The notes: generated from the sequence alone by a model not told the origin. Shown: positions 1 through 7,081, counted from the stretch's first letter. The stretch is DNA of 14,710 nucleotides from PALSA-1196 sp036833805 (GCA_036833805.1 DAITPA010000046.1:1-14710), one strand, 5' to 3'. Numbers and translations are program-made.

Positions 1-9
1 CACTAGCTA

Positions 10-27
10 GACGGCTTCGCGCCCGTC
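10..27 (-). terminator. Possible stem-loop after trmB
   Basis: Read on the minus strand, about ten bases beyond the trmB stop, GACGG pairs with CCGTC around a GC-rich loop, with one further C-G pair possible after a bulge. There is no following run of T, so this is at best a weak or Rho-assisted terminator. In DNA this GC-rich a short stem can arise by chance. Confidence 0.2.
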
Positions 28-36
28 CCTTTCCGC

Positions 37-732
37 CTAGCTACAGCGATAGGCGAGATCCCACACCGCGTGCCCCAAGCGCTCGCCGCGCGCCTCGAAA
101 CGGGTCCGCGCGCGCTCCGCCGGTCGCGGCATGAAGCGCCCGGGCGCCGCAAGATTCGCAAGCGTCGGCACGGCATCGAGCACCTCGAGCATCTGTTCGG
201 CATAAGGCTGCCAATCGGTCGCGAGTCGCAGTACGCCTCCGGGCTTAAGGCGTTGGGCCAGCATTGCGACGAATGCTGATTGAATGAGGCGGCGTTTGTG
301 ATGACGCGTCTTCGGCCAGGGATCCGGAAATAGAATGAGTACTTCATCAAACGAGCGCGGCGGAATCTGCTCCTCGAGCACTGCGACGGCGTCATGGCAC
401 ACGACGCGCAGATTGCTAAGTCCGTGCTCCTCGATCGTGAGCAGCAATCGCCCGACTCCCGGTCGATGCACCTCGACGCCGAGGTAATCCCGCTCCGGGT
501 GCAAAGCGGCGAGCGCCGCCAGATGAGCGCCATTGCCGAAGCCGATCTCGACAACGCGCGCTGCGCGCCGGCCGAAGAGCGCATCAAGATCCACAACCTT
601 GCCGTCGAAAGCGACGCCGTACTTCGGCCACAACTCAGTCAGGGCGCGCCGTTGCGCATCCGTCAAGCGTCCCGCCCGGGTGACGAATGAGCGCACCGCC
701 CGCGGGTGTTGAGTTTGAGTAGGCTTATTCAT
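37..732 (-). CDS. trmB: tRNA (guanine-N7-)-methyltransferase TrmB
   Basis: This enzyme transfers a methyl group from S-adenosylmethionine to N7 of G46 in the variable loop of tRNAs, in the cytoplasm. The 231-residue protein is close to the usual 230-240 residues. The SAM-binding loop VEIGFGNG is at 61-68, the family signature FPDPWPKTRHHKRRL at 135-149, ATDW at 171-174, and the C-terminal tRNA-binding signature RTRFEARGERLGHAV at 209-223. The frame is open upstream to 852, but I chose the ATG at 732. It puts the conserved RSFVTRAGRLT segment near the N-terminus, whereas the longer form would overlap the divergent methyltransferase gene and adds sequence unlike the family. No strong Shine-Dalgarno is seen. 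It is functionally unrelated to the cluster on the right. Confidence 0.96.
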   Translation of the reverse strand: MNKPTQTQHPRAVRSFVTRAGRLTDAQRRALTELWPKYGVAFDGKVVDLDALFGRRAARVVEIGFGNGAHLAALAALHPERDYLGVEVHRPGVGRLLLTIEEHGLSNLRVVCHDAVAVLEEQIPPRSFDEVLILFPDPWPKTRHHKRRLIQSAFVAMLAQRLKPGGVLRLATDWQPYAEQMLEVLDAVPTLANLAAPGRFMPRPAERARTRFEARGERLGHAVWDLAYRCS

Positions 733-782
733 CCGCGAAAGGCAAAGGCTTGCGTCGTGCCCGCGGCGTCGAATGCCATGAC

Positions 783-809
783 TTGCAAGCAGCTGCACTA
801 TCGTAACAT
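783..809 (+). promoter_or_regulatory. Weak candidate promoter for the membrane methyltransferase gene
   Basis: TTGCAA (783-788) and TAACAT (804-809) each match four of six consensus positions, but the spacer is only 15 bases. A small inverted repeat, ATCGT/ACGAT (800-816), overlaps the -10. The position between the divergent trmB and methyltransferase genes is right, but the sequence support is weak. Confidence 0.2.
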
Positions 810-840
810 TGACGATCGCACGGCAGCGGATGGCGAGCTC

Positions 841-1422
841 ATGAACGGACAATTCCCGATGTCGAACCTGATCTTCGGGATGTGGCTTACGTGGGGTCTC
901 TACTGGGCGGTTTCCGCGCGTGACGTCAAGCGAAGCGTGCGGCGTGAAGTACTCGCCTCACGCGCCACGCACTTGGTGCCGCTCATCGCGGGCGCGCTGT
1001 TAGTCGCGCTGCCGCAGGTTCCGTCTGCGCTGTTTGCGACCCGCATCTTGCCTGCGACAATTGCAACGTATTGGATAGGTGTGGCGACCGTGTTCGTGGG
1101 GCTTGCCTTTGCGGTATGGGCGCGTCGTCATATCGGCACCAATTGGAGCGGTACGGTCACCGTGAAGGAAGATCACGCTCTCGTGCGCACGGGGCCGTAT
1201 GCCCTCGTGCGGCATCCGATCTACACCGGGCTGTTGCTCGCGATCCTTGGCAGCGGGGTTGCGCGCGGCGAGCTGCGCGGTGTCTGGGCGTTTGCGCTCT
1301 GCACAATTTCTTTCGCGGTCAAACTGCGCCTCGAAGAGCGCTGGATGCGGCAGGCGTTCGGCGAAGAATACGCACGTTACAGCGCCGAGGTTCCGGCACT
1401 CATCCCTTTATGGCCGCGTTGA
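841..1422 (+). CDS. Isoprenylcysteine carboxyl methyltransferase (ICMT)-family integral membrane methyltransferase
   Basis: A 193-residue multi-pass membrane protein. Hydrophobic segments lie at about 8-26, 44-62, 74-94, 128-140 and 145-162. The family's cofactor/active-site region is clear: RTGPYALVRHPIYTG at 116-130, then the acidic pair in KLRLEERW near 161-168 and a GEEYARY motif at 174-180. Bacterial members use SAM to methylate unknown, probably lipid-like or small hydrophobic substrates, so the eukaryotic isoprenylcysteine substrate should not be assumed. The frame is open back to a GTG at 706, but that would run into trmB. ATG 841 fits the first hydrophobic segment, and ATG 859 is an alternative. 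Neither has a strong Shine-Dalgarno. It is divergent from trmB and followed by a tRNA gene. Confidence 0.85.
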   Translation: MNGQFPMSNLIFGMWLTWGLYWAVSARDVKRSVRREVLASRATHLVPLIAGALLVALPQVPSALFATRILPATIATYWIGVATVFVGLAFAVWARRHIGTNWSGTVTVKEDHALVRTGPYALVRHPIYTGLLLAILGSGVARGELRGVWAFALCTISFAVKLRLEERWMRQAFGEEYARYSAEVPALIPLWPR

Positions 1423-1440
1423 GCCCCGAAAACTCCTGCG

Positions 1441-1469
1441 TTCCTTTCGCGGCAGGTGAGTAATAGAAT
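1441..1469 (+). promoter_or_regulatory. Candidate promoter of tRNA-Gly
   Basis: TAGAAT (1464-1469) matches five of six -10 positions and would place transcription start only a few bases before the tRNA 5' end. The -35 candidate TTCCTT (1441-1446), with 17-base spacing, is poor. Read-through from the upstream methyltransferase gene is possible. Confidence 0.3.
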
Positions 1470-1479
1470 TCAGCACGCG

Positions 1480-1553
1480 GCGGGTGTCGTCTAGTGGCAA
1501 GACATGAGCCTCCCATGCTCAGAACGAGGGTTCGATTCCCTTCACCCGCTCCA
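1480..1553 (+). tRNA. tRNA-Gly, anticodon CCC
   Basis: A complete cloverleaf is visible. The 7-bp acceptor stem pairs GCGGGTG (1480-1486) with CACCCGC (1543-1549). The D arm is GTCT...AGAC. The anticodon stem TGAGC/GCTCA encloses the loop CTCCCAT, with anticodon CCC at 1512-1514. The T arm GAGGG/CCCTT encloses TTCGATT. The discriminator base is T, followed by an encoded CCA (1551-1553). It reads GGG glycine codons. An encoded CCA is typical of many proteobacteria. Confidence 0.97.
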
Positions 1554-1616
1554 ACTTCGATGCGCCAGCGAGCGCTCCGCCGTCGCGGCAATCGCATGTA
1601 AAGCCCGCTGAAAGAC

Positions 1617-2417
1617 TCAGTTCCGCTTGGAGATTGGCGCACCGTTGAGCTGCTCTTGCGCTTGCGGGAGCAAGCGCGCAAACAACGCCGCCCACTTTCT
1701 CTGACCGGCTTGCTCCGCGATGAGGTCTTGGCGGATTTCAAGCTCGACATGCGGCAAGCCGCGCTTTTCACCATGTACGGGAATCGCGTAATCGGATGCG
1801 TCGGATACGCTGTAAGGCTCGTTGTCGCCGACGACGAGACCTGCCTCACGCTGCAGAAGCTCGAGCAGTATATGGGCGAAGCGCGGGTCGCGGTTGTAGA
1901 GCACGCCGACATGCCAGCAGCGCGCCATACTCTTGAACACGGGCGTGAAACTGTGCACGGAAACGAGGGTTGTCGGCCGCCCGGAGTCGCGCCGCCGATC
2001 GAGCTCCATCGCGATCCGATTGTGATAGGGATCAAATATTTCGCGAATACGCGCAAGCTTTTGACGTTCGCTCAGGCCGACATTTCCCGGCACCGACGTC
2101 AATTCGCTGACGCTCACGATGGAGGTTTCCGCCAACGGCGCGCGGTTGCAGTCGACAATCAGGCGGGAGTAGTTCTGCCGAATGACAAAGGCATCGAGCG
2201 CATTGGCGATCATCTCGGCGAGCGCTCCGGAGCCGATATCCCAGGCGATGTGCCGCTCGCAGTCGGCATCCGCAAGTCCGAGCTGGCCGGCTCGCCGCGG
2301 CATGTGCTTGCCGGCGTGATCCGCGACGAGCAAGAACGGCGATTGGCCGTTTTCGTTAGTGACTGTGAAAGCCGGCGGGTCGTCAGGCGTGAGAAGAGTG
2401 TCCGGCGTCTCGTTCAT
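1617..2417 (-). CDS. Predicted N-formylglutamate amidohydrolase family protein (COG3931 type)
   Basis: A 266-residue cytoplasmic zinc-hydrolase-like protein of the N-formylglutamate amidohydrolase family. Recognisable motifs are ADHAGK (32-37), HIAWDIGSG (56-64), YSRLIVDCNR (83-92), SVHSFTP (153-159), GDNEPYS (197-203) and PHVELEIRQDLI (222-233). Characterised relatives cleave the formyl amide of N-formyl-L-glutamate in histidine breakdown. The COG3931 branch has no fixed substrate and no other hut gene is visible, so a role in histidine catabolism is not supported here. The frame is open upstream to 2624, but the ATG at 2417 has GAGGG about ten bases upstream and leaves a 102-base divergent gap before the next gene. 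Its neighbours are amide-bond-forming and amide-bond-cleaving enzymes, so it may hydrolyse a glutamyl or similar amide made by them (inference). Confidence 0.88.
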   Translation of the reverse strand: MNETPDTLLTPDDPPAFTVTNENGQSPFLLVADHAGKHMPRRAGQLGLADADCERHIAWDIGSGALAEMIANALDAFVIRQNYSRLIVDCNRAPLAETSIVSVSELTSVPGNVGLSERQKLARIREIFDPYHNRIAMELDRRRDSGRPTTLVSVHSFTPVFKSMARCWHVGVLYNRDPRFAHILLELLQREAGLVVGDNEPYSVSDASDYAIPVHGEKRGLPHVELEIRQDLIAEQAGQRKWAALFARLLPQAQEQLNGAPISKRN

Positions 2418-2519
2418 CTGCACTCGCCCTCGGTAAATTAGGAAAGCCAGAGGATCATTTTCATCTTCTATTCTGGCATAAGAAATGCATACCACGTTCA
2501 GCCTAATTACGGAGCTGCG
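2418..2519. promoter_or_regulatory. Divergent intergenic region with comparatively AT-rich DNA
   Basis: This 102-base gap between the divergent amidohydrolase gene and the interrupted transglutaminase gene is visibly richer in A and T than the genes on either side, as expected for back-to-back promoters. CATAAG (2477-2482), preceded by TG, is a possible extended -10 for the rightward gene. No convincing -35 was found for either direction. Confidence 0.3.
2511..2514 (+). promoter_or_regulatory. Shine-Dalgarno of the interrupted transglutaminase gene
   Basis: GGAG lies five bases before the ATG at 2520. The translation start of the interrupted gene is therefore intact, which argues that the reading frame was functional until recently. 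Confidence 0.6.
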
Positions 2520-3425
2520 ATGAGGATTTTGTCGGTCCGGCATATCACAACATATCGCTACAAGCAGCCCGTTGGCTTTGGCGAGCATCGAATGATGTTG
2601 TGTCCTCGCGAAGATCATGAGCAACGCTTGCTCGAATTAGAGCTGGAGATTACTCCCAAGCCAACTCTCCTGCGGCGCAGCCGCGATGTCTTCGGCATCC
2701 CAATAGCCAGCGCACACTTTTCCGGCCGCGCCGCGACCCTGCGCTTCGAGAGCCGCTTTCGTCTCGAACATTCGCCGAGCGAATTTGTCGATGCCGATAT
2801 CGAGGGTTATGCGCGCAACTGTCCGTTTGTCTACGCGGCGCATGACATGCCGCACCTCACGCCGTGCATCGAACGTGACTCTTCGGACCCGGAACACGAG
2901 GTAGACGAGTGGGCGCAGGAGTTTTTGCGCAGCGGCGGGTCGACCACTACGCGCGCCTTTCTTGAAGGCCTGGCGCGCAGCATCCACAAGACATTCGCCT
3001 ATAAGGCGCGGCATGAAAGAGGAATTCAGGACGCGCTCGTCACGCTCAAAAGCGGCAGCGGCAGCTGTCGTGATTTGGCGATATTCATGATTGAAGCGGC
3101 GCGTTCGCTGGGAATGGCGGCGTGCTTTGTATCTGGCTATTTGCATGTGCGGGCCGCTAGCGAGAGTCATAGCCGCGGCGGCAACACGCATGCCTGGGTT
3201 CAGGTCTAGATGCCGGGCAGTGGCTGGGTCGACTTTGATCGGTCATCCGGGATTGCCGGCAACCGCGACCTGGTGCGCGTGGCGGTGGCGCGCGCTCCAT
3301 CGCAGGCGATTCCACTGTCCGGTGTTTGGATCGGCTGCCCCGCGGACAATTTGGGGATGACGGTCGAGGTTCGCGTCAGCACGGAAGATGCGCAGGAATC
3401 CGAGCGCATGGCAGCGCAAGCCTGA
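2520..3425 (+). pseudogene. Transglutaminase-like protein interrupted by an in-frame amber codon
   Basis: The reading frame encodes a protease/transglutaminase-fold protein with the bacterial transglutaminase N-terminal region (about 1-85) and the papain-like core. Cys183 lies in GSGSCRD and His224 in THAWVQV. A TAG (3207-3209) replaces codon 230. The frame then continues unchanged with MPGSGWVDFD, whose last Asp (codon 240) should be the third catalytic residue, and ends normally at 3425. The paralogue at the right end of the window reads HAWLQVFLPGAGWVEFDP here, so TAG stands where Tyr or Phe is expected and one base change (TAC or TAT to TAG) explains it. The 229-residue upstream product would lack the catalytic Asp. 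Everything else, including the Shine-Dalgarno and the downstream part, is well preserved, so the lesion is recent, or it is a sequencing error or a read-through/restart site. TAG is followed directly by ATG. Confidence 0.85.
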
Positions 3426-3501
3426 AGTTGACTGCAAGGTTGTCGCGAAACAGAAGGCTTTTGCCTGCCGCGCTGCATGCAGACAGGATCTAAGCGCGGG
3501 G

Positions 3502-3524
3502 AACTTAGGCGGCTGTGCTAAGTT
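3502..3524. repeat. 7-bp perfect inverted repeat upstream of the next gene
   Basis: AACTTAG (3502-3508) and CTAAGTT (3518-3524) are exact reverse complements separated by nine bases. The element sits 43 bases before the GTG of the following transglutaminase-like gene and overlaps TG-C-TAAGTT, a possible extended -10. It could be an operator or a weak terminator (only three T follow). It is short enough to be chance. Confidence 0.35.
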
Positions 3525-3567
3525 TCAGTGTGCCTAATCCCAAGGTCCAATAAAAAGGCGACCCATT

Positions 3568-4374
3568 GTGAAAATCAAAGTGGGCTACGAGCTGATCTAC
3601 GAATGTCCGCGGCCGACGCCGATGATGTTGGTGCTGAACGTCCACTATACGCGCACATCCGACCTCCTCGTCCCGGACAACGTCACCACCGACCCGACCG
3701 TTCCGATAGCCTTCTATCGCGACAGCTTCGGCAACTGGTGCACCCGGCTCGTTGCCCCCGTGGGCCAGCTCAAGATTGCCAGCACCGCCATCGTCAAGGA
3801 CACAGGCGAGCCGGATGCCGTCGTACCCTCTGCGCAGCAGCATCCCGTCCAGGATCTGCCGGAAGAGGCGCTGGTGTTTCTCTTGGCGAGCCGCTATTGC
3901 GACACCGAAAGACTGACGCAGATTGCCTGGAACATGTTCGGCTGGACCGAACCGGGCTGGGCGCGCGTGCAGGCGATCTGCGATTTCGTCCACGGCCACA
4001 TCTCTTTCGGCTACGAGCACGCGAGCCACATGAGAACCGCCTGGGATACGTATCACGAGCGGCGCGGCGTGTGCCGCGATTTCGCACATCTTGCGATTGC
4101 CCTATGCCGGTGCATGAATATTCCGGCGCGCTATTGCACCGGGTATTTAGGCGATATGGGCATACCGCCGCCCTACGGTCCGATGGACTTCGCCGCCTGG
4201 TTTGAGGCGTATCTCGGCGGGCACTGGTATACGTTCGATCCCAGAAATCACATACCGCGGATCGGGCGCGTGCTGATGGCAAGAGGCCGGGATGCGATCG
4301 ATGTCGCGATAACCACCACCTTCGGGCCCAACACGCTCGTCGGCTTCCAGGTCTGGTGCGACGAAGTGCCGTGA
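3568..4374 (+). CDS. Transglutaminase-like protein lacking the usual catalytic His
   Basis: A 268-residue protein of the bacterial transglutaminase-like superfamily (COG1305 related). The nucleophile-type Cys169 is in RRGVCRDFAHL (166-176), GYLGD follows at 192-196, and Asp224 is in YTFDPRN (221-227). Where family enzymes have His-Ala-Trp, this protein reads Ala209-Ala210-Trp211 (MDFAAWFEAYL, 206-216), so the Cys-His-Asp triad is incomplete. From memory, other members of this subgroup also vary at this position, so it may be a subfamily trait rather than a defect here. The GTG start has AAGG nine bases upstream. The N-terminal domain differs from the other transglutaminase-like genes of the window. 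No signal peptide is seen, so it is probably cytoplasmic. It is convergent with the alpha-E gene and may act as a binding or modified-specificity enzyme in the same pathway (inference). Confidence 0.87.
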   Translation: MKIKVGYELIYECPRPTPMMLVLNVHYTRTSDLLVPDNVTTDPTVPIAFYRDSFGNWCTRLVAPVGQLKIASTAIVKDTGEPDAVVPSAQQHPVQDLPEEALVFLLASRYCDTERLTQIAWNMFGWTEPGWARVQAICDFVHGHISFGYEHASHMRTAWDTYHERRGVCRDFAHLAIALCRCMNIPARYCTGYLGDMGIPPPYGPMDFAAWFEAYLGGHWYTFDPRNHIPRIGRVLMARGRDAIDVAITTTFGPNTLVGFQVWCDEVP

Positions 4375-4384
4375 GTTCGACACC

Positions 4385-4441
4385 CTGACGCTGTCGGCAC
4401 AAGAGCCGCCGCACCGTCAGCGCCCTTAGCCCGAAGGGGCG
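4385..4441. terminator. Two stem-loops between convergent genes
   Basis: Two inverted repeats fill the short gap between the convergent transglutaminase-like and alpha-E genes. CTGACG (4385-4390) pairs with CGTCAG (4415-4420), with an inner CGGC/GCCG. CGCCCTT (4421-4427) pairs with AGGGGCG (4435-4441), including one G-T pair. The second overlaps the alpha-E stop codon. Neither is followed by a T run on either strand. The position suits a bidirectional terminator, but the structure is not the classical intrinsic type. Confidence 0.35.
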
Positions 4442-5439
4442 TCCGAGAACAGTGGCATCGTCGGCCGCTCATCGCTTACCCATTGCACCTGACTGTGTCC
4501 GCCGGCTGCTGAGCGCGGCGGAAAATACGTCTGCGCGATCCCCTCGTGCACCACGATGATGTGCAGCTGCAACCGATCGATGAACTCGTGCAGGCCGGGC
4601 TGATCGAGCGTCGCAAGTGTCTGATTGGCGAGAAACCTGCAGGCTCCTTCAAGAACCCCCAACACGCCGGCGCTGCGCGGCAGCGCGCGTAGAGACTGCT
4701 CGACCTCTTTCAGACAGAACAGACACGCGCGTGGGAAGTGACGGTCCCGCAGAACGAATTCGAGCACGGCTGAGCGGCTGACGCGGGTGCGCTGGCTCAA
4801 GCGGTACATCTGATAGCCGGACATCGATTTTAGGAGGTTCAACCACTGGATCGTGTCAAACGGCCGGAATCCGGGCGCATCCGCGCGCAAGAGCTGCGCA
4901 GAGCGCACATCAATGATACGGCTCGTCATGTCGGCGCGCTCCAGATTGCGGCCGAGCATCAACAGCGTGAAAGCATCATTGCGGCTCATCGTGCCTTCAA
5001 GTTCGCCGGTCAGCGTCTGCATGGCGCGGATGATGCGCTGCAGGAAGGCGAAGCGGGTGCGCTTGCCCAACGCGGTCGGCAACTCCTCTTTGATCTCCAT
5101 GAAGAGCTCATTCATGTGCTCCCAAACTTCGTTCGGCAGAACATCACGCAGCGTGCGGGCGTTCTCGCGTGCGGAACGCACCGATGCGAGGATCGAGCCG
5201 GGGTTATCGAGATCGGAAATCAGAAAGTGCACGATGTCGCGCTCTTCGGCGCGCTTTTCGCGCGCATCAAAGAGCTCGCGGTTGCCGGTGATGTCGATGA
5301 GCGCGAGCCACCCAGGCCGGTATTCGGGCGGCAGGTCCAGGAGCAGATTTGCGTTGACGTTGACTAGGCGCGCAGTGTTCTCGGCGCGCTCGAGGTAGCG
5401 TGCCAGCCAGTAGACATTCTCAGCGACGCGCGACAGCAC
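4426..5439 (-). CDS. Alpha-E domain protein (COG2307, DUF403)
   Basis: A 337-residue, almost entirely helical protein that opens with the family signature MLSRVAENVYWLARYLERAE. The first Arg/Glu-rich segment is echoed internally by LLMLGRNLERADMTSRIIDVR (about residues 160-180), which gives the family its name. No catalytic residues are established. It is known chiefly as the constant partner of circularly permuted ATP-grasp proteins, and probably binds or assists that ligase. The GTG start at 5439 is preceded by a GGAGG Shine-Dalgarno inside the end of the ATP-grasp gene, only three bases separate the two genes, and co-translation is very likely. A diverged counterpart is fused to an ATP-grasp domain in the gene at 10372. 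The C-terminal tail after about 310 (GGHSQVQWVSDERP) looks disordered. Confidence 0.93.
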   Translation of the reverse strand: MLSRVAENVYWLARYLERAENTARLVNVNANLLLDLPPEYRPGWLALIDITGNRELFDAREKRAEERDIVHFLISDLDNPGSILASVRSARENARTLRDVLPNEVWEHMNELFMEIKEELPTALGKRTRFAFLQRIIRAMQTLTGELEGTMSRNDAFTLLMLGRNLERADMTSRIIDVRSAQLLRADAPGFRPFDTIQWLNLLKSMSGYQMYRLSQRTRVSRSAVLEFVLRDRHFPRACLFCLKEVEQSLRALPRSAGVLGVLEGACRFLANQTLATLDQPGLHEFIDRLQLHIIVVHEGIAQTYFPPRSAAGGHSQVQWVSDERPTMPLFSDAPSG

Positions 5440-5442
5440 GCG

Positions 5443-6894
5443 TTAGGCCTCCATGTCGACGATCCAGGTGTCCTTGCTGCCGCCGCCCTGCGAGGAATTG
5501 ACCACGAGCGAGCCTTCACGCAGGGCAACGCGGGTGAGTCCTCCGGTTGTGACGTAGGTCTTGGGACCACTCAGTATAAAGGGACGCAGATCCACATGGC
5601 GCGGCTCGATACGGTCAGCAACGAAGGTCGGCACGGTGGACAGCGATATCACCGGCTGCGCAATGAAATTGCGAGGCGCGGCTTTCAACTGCGTGGCGAA
5701 CAGATTCCTTTCGCGCTGGCTCGCCGCCGGACCCATCAACATTCCGTAGCCACCCGAGCCGTCTACGGGTTTGACGACCAGCGAATCCAAGTGATGCAGA
5801 ACGTGCTCAAGCTGATCACGCTCCGCACAGCGGTACGAAGGCACGTTTGGCAGAATCGGATCCTCGTCGAGATAGTAGCGAATCATGTCGGGCACGTAGG
5901 TGTAGACGAGCTTGTCATCCGCAACCCCGGCGCCGGGTGCATTGGCGAGCGCGACGTTGCCTTTGGCCCACGCACGCATGAGTCCCGGCACGCCGAGCGT
6001 CGAGTCGGCGCGAAAGGATTCCGGATCGAGGAAGTCATCGTCGATCCGCCGGTAGATCACGTCCACCCGCCTCCAGCCGTGGATCGTCTGCATGTACACG
6101 CAGTCATCATCCTGCACGGCAAGATCGCGACCCTCGACGAGTTCACAGCCCATCTGTCGCGCAAGATACGAATGTTCAAAGTATGCAGAGTTGTAGATGC
6201 CCGGCGTCAGCACCACGACCTCCGGCAGCCGCTCGCGCCGCGGCGATAGCGCCACCAGCATTTCGTGCAGCTGCGAGGGGTAATCATCAACTGGAAGGAT
6301 CGCCGTGGTCTCGAACAGCTCCGGAAGCACGCGCTTCACAACCTGCCGGTTCTCGATCATGTAGGAAACACCGGAAGGTACGCGCAGGTTGTCCTCGAGC
6401 ACGTACACCGTGCCGTCTTTGTCGCGCACCAGATCTGAGCCGCAGATGTGCGCCCAGCAGCCCTGCGGCGGATTGATACCGACGCAGTTCGGCCGGAAGT
6501 TCTTCGAGGACGCGATAATCGCGTGCGGAAACACGCCGTCCTTGACGATGCGCTGCTCATGATAGACATCGTTGATAAAGAGATTGAGTGCGGCGACGCG
6601 CTGTTTAAGTCCCGCCGCGATCCGCTGCCACTCCTTCGCGGAAATGATGCGCGGGATGATGTCGAGCGGCCAGGCGCGATCGATCGAACCGTCCTGCTGG
6701 TGATACACGGTGAAGGTCACGCCCATCACCTTGATGGCAAGCTCCGCGGCCTGCTGCCGCACGCCAATCTCTTCGCTGCCGAGCTCCGAGAGGTGACGTA
6801 TAAGCGCCCGACCGGCGACACGCGCGCCGCCTCCCGGGCCGATCAGCTCGTCATGCAGGCCGGATGCGCAGTAGCTGGTCCAATCGATGCTCAT
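5443..6894 (-). CDS. Circularly permuted ATP-grasp protein (COG2308)
   Basis: A 483-residue predicted ATP-dependent carboxylate-amine ligase, probably forming an amide or peptide bond via an acyl-phosphate. Motifs in order are VLEDNLRVPSG (165-175) with the acidic metal-binding EDN; YRRIDDDFLDP (281-291); STLGVPGL (298-305); VVKPVDGSGGYGM (373-385) with the ATP-phosphate Lys375 and glycine-rich loop; HVDLRPF (433-439); and SSQGGGSKDTWIV (467-479). All the ATP-grasp elements expected for an active enzyme appear intact. The motif order is permuted relative to classical ATP-grasp enzymes, as the family name says. The ATG at 6894 fits the family; only a weak AAGAG lies upstream. It is the first gene of a two-gene unit with alpha-E and is divergent from the DUF2126 operon. 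Substrates are unknown. Confidence 0.94.
   Translation of the reverse strand: MSIDWTSYCASGLHDELIGPGGGARVAGRALIRHLSELGSEEIGVRQQAAELAIKVMGVTFTVYHQQDGSIDRAWPLDIIPRIISAKEWQRIAAGLKQRVAALNLFINDVYHEQRIVKDGVFPHAIIASSKNFRPNCVGINPPQGCWAHICGSDLVRDKDGTVYVLEDNLRVPSGVSYMIENRQVVKRVLPELFETTAILPVDDYPSQLHEMLVALSPRRERLPEVVVLTPGIYNSAYFEHSYLARQMGCELVEGRDLAVQDDDCVYMQTIHGWRRVDVIYRRIDDDFLDPESFRADSTLGVPGLMRAWAKGNVALANAPGAGVADDKLVYTYVPDMIRYYLDEDPILPNVPSYRCAERDQLEHVLHHLDSLVVKPVDGSGGYGMLMGPAASQRERNLFATQLKAAPRNFIAQPVISLSTVPTFVADRIEPRHVDLRPFILSGPKTYVTTGGLTRVALREGSLVVNSSQGGGSKDTWIVDMEA
5448..5452 (-). promoter_or_regulatory. Strong Shine-Dalgarno for the alpha-E gene
   Basis: On the minus strand GGAGG is followed by eight bases and then the GTG start at 5439. 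The site lies within the last codons of the ATP-grasp gene, so ribosomes ending there can load onto the alpha-E message. It also fixes the alpha-E start. Confidence 0.8.
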
Positions 6895-6954
6895 CAGCGC
6901 TCTTATCGGGCGTGGGCCGGAACATCTGGCACTCTGCTGAACATACTAGCCCAG

Positions 6955-6966
6955 TTCGGCGCCGAA
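6955..6966. repeat. 12-base perfect palindrome in the divergent promoter region
   Basis: TTCGGCGCCGAA reads the same on both strands. It lies between the divergent ATP-grasp and DUF2126 genes, beside TAGTAT on the minus strand (6943-6948), a poor -10 candidate for the ATP-grasp gene. It could be an operator serving that gene. In GC-rich DNA a 12-base palindrome is only mildly unusual. Confidence 0.3.
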
Positions 6967-7067
6967 TCGAGGGTCGTTCCATATGACCCGCTTTGGTGCC
7001 GCGCGGCCCGCAAATGGTGCAGCGGCCGAGGCGCTCGGCGCGCCGTCCCGATCCCCGGCGGCATCCG

Positions 7068-7073
7068 TATAAT
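7068..7073 (+). promoter_or_regulatory. Consensus -10 box (TATAAT) placed for a leaderless transcript
   Basis: TATAAT matches the sigma-70 -10 consensus exactly and stands out in very GC-rich surroundings. Start of transcription about seven bases downstream would be near 7080, practically at the GTG start codon at 7082. No Shine-Dalgarno lies between box and start. The -35 region (about 7045-7050) does not resemble TTGACA. Confidence 0.5.
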
Positions 7074-7081
7074 GCCGGCCC

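Noticed and set aside
733..852. N-terminal extension of TrmB by 40 residues
   Set aside because: The added sequence does not resemble the family and would overlap the divergent methyltransferase start.
1480..1553. tRNA gene as an integration site for a genomic island holding the cluster
   Set aside because: No integrase, no repeat of the tRNA 3' end and no composition break were seen within the window.
1400..2056. 218-residue minus-strand open frame containing GEGNRTLVLSMGGSC
   Set aside because: That peptide is the antisense translation of the tRNA-Gly gene, a well-known spurious protein pattern. The rest is a shadow of the amidohydrolase gene.
2418..2624. N-terminal extension of the amidohydrolase
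   Set aside because: It would overlap the divergent transglutaminase gene, and the ATG at 2417 has a Shine-Dalgarno and gives the family length.
3210..3425. Separate 71-residue gene starting right after the amber codon
   Set aside because: It is the in-frame C-terminal part of the interrupted transglutaminase. It was kept within the pseudogene, although restart at this ATG is discussed as a possibility.
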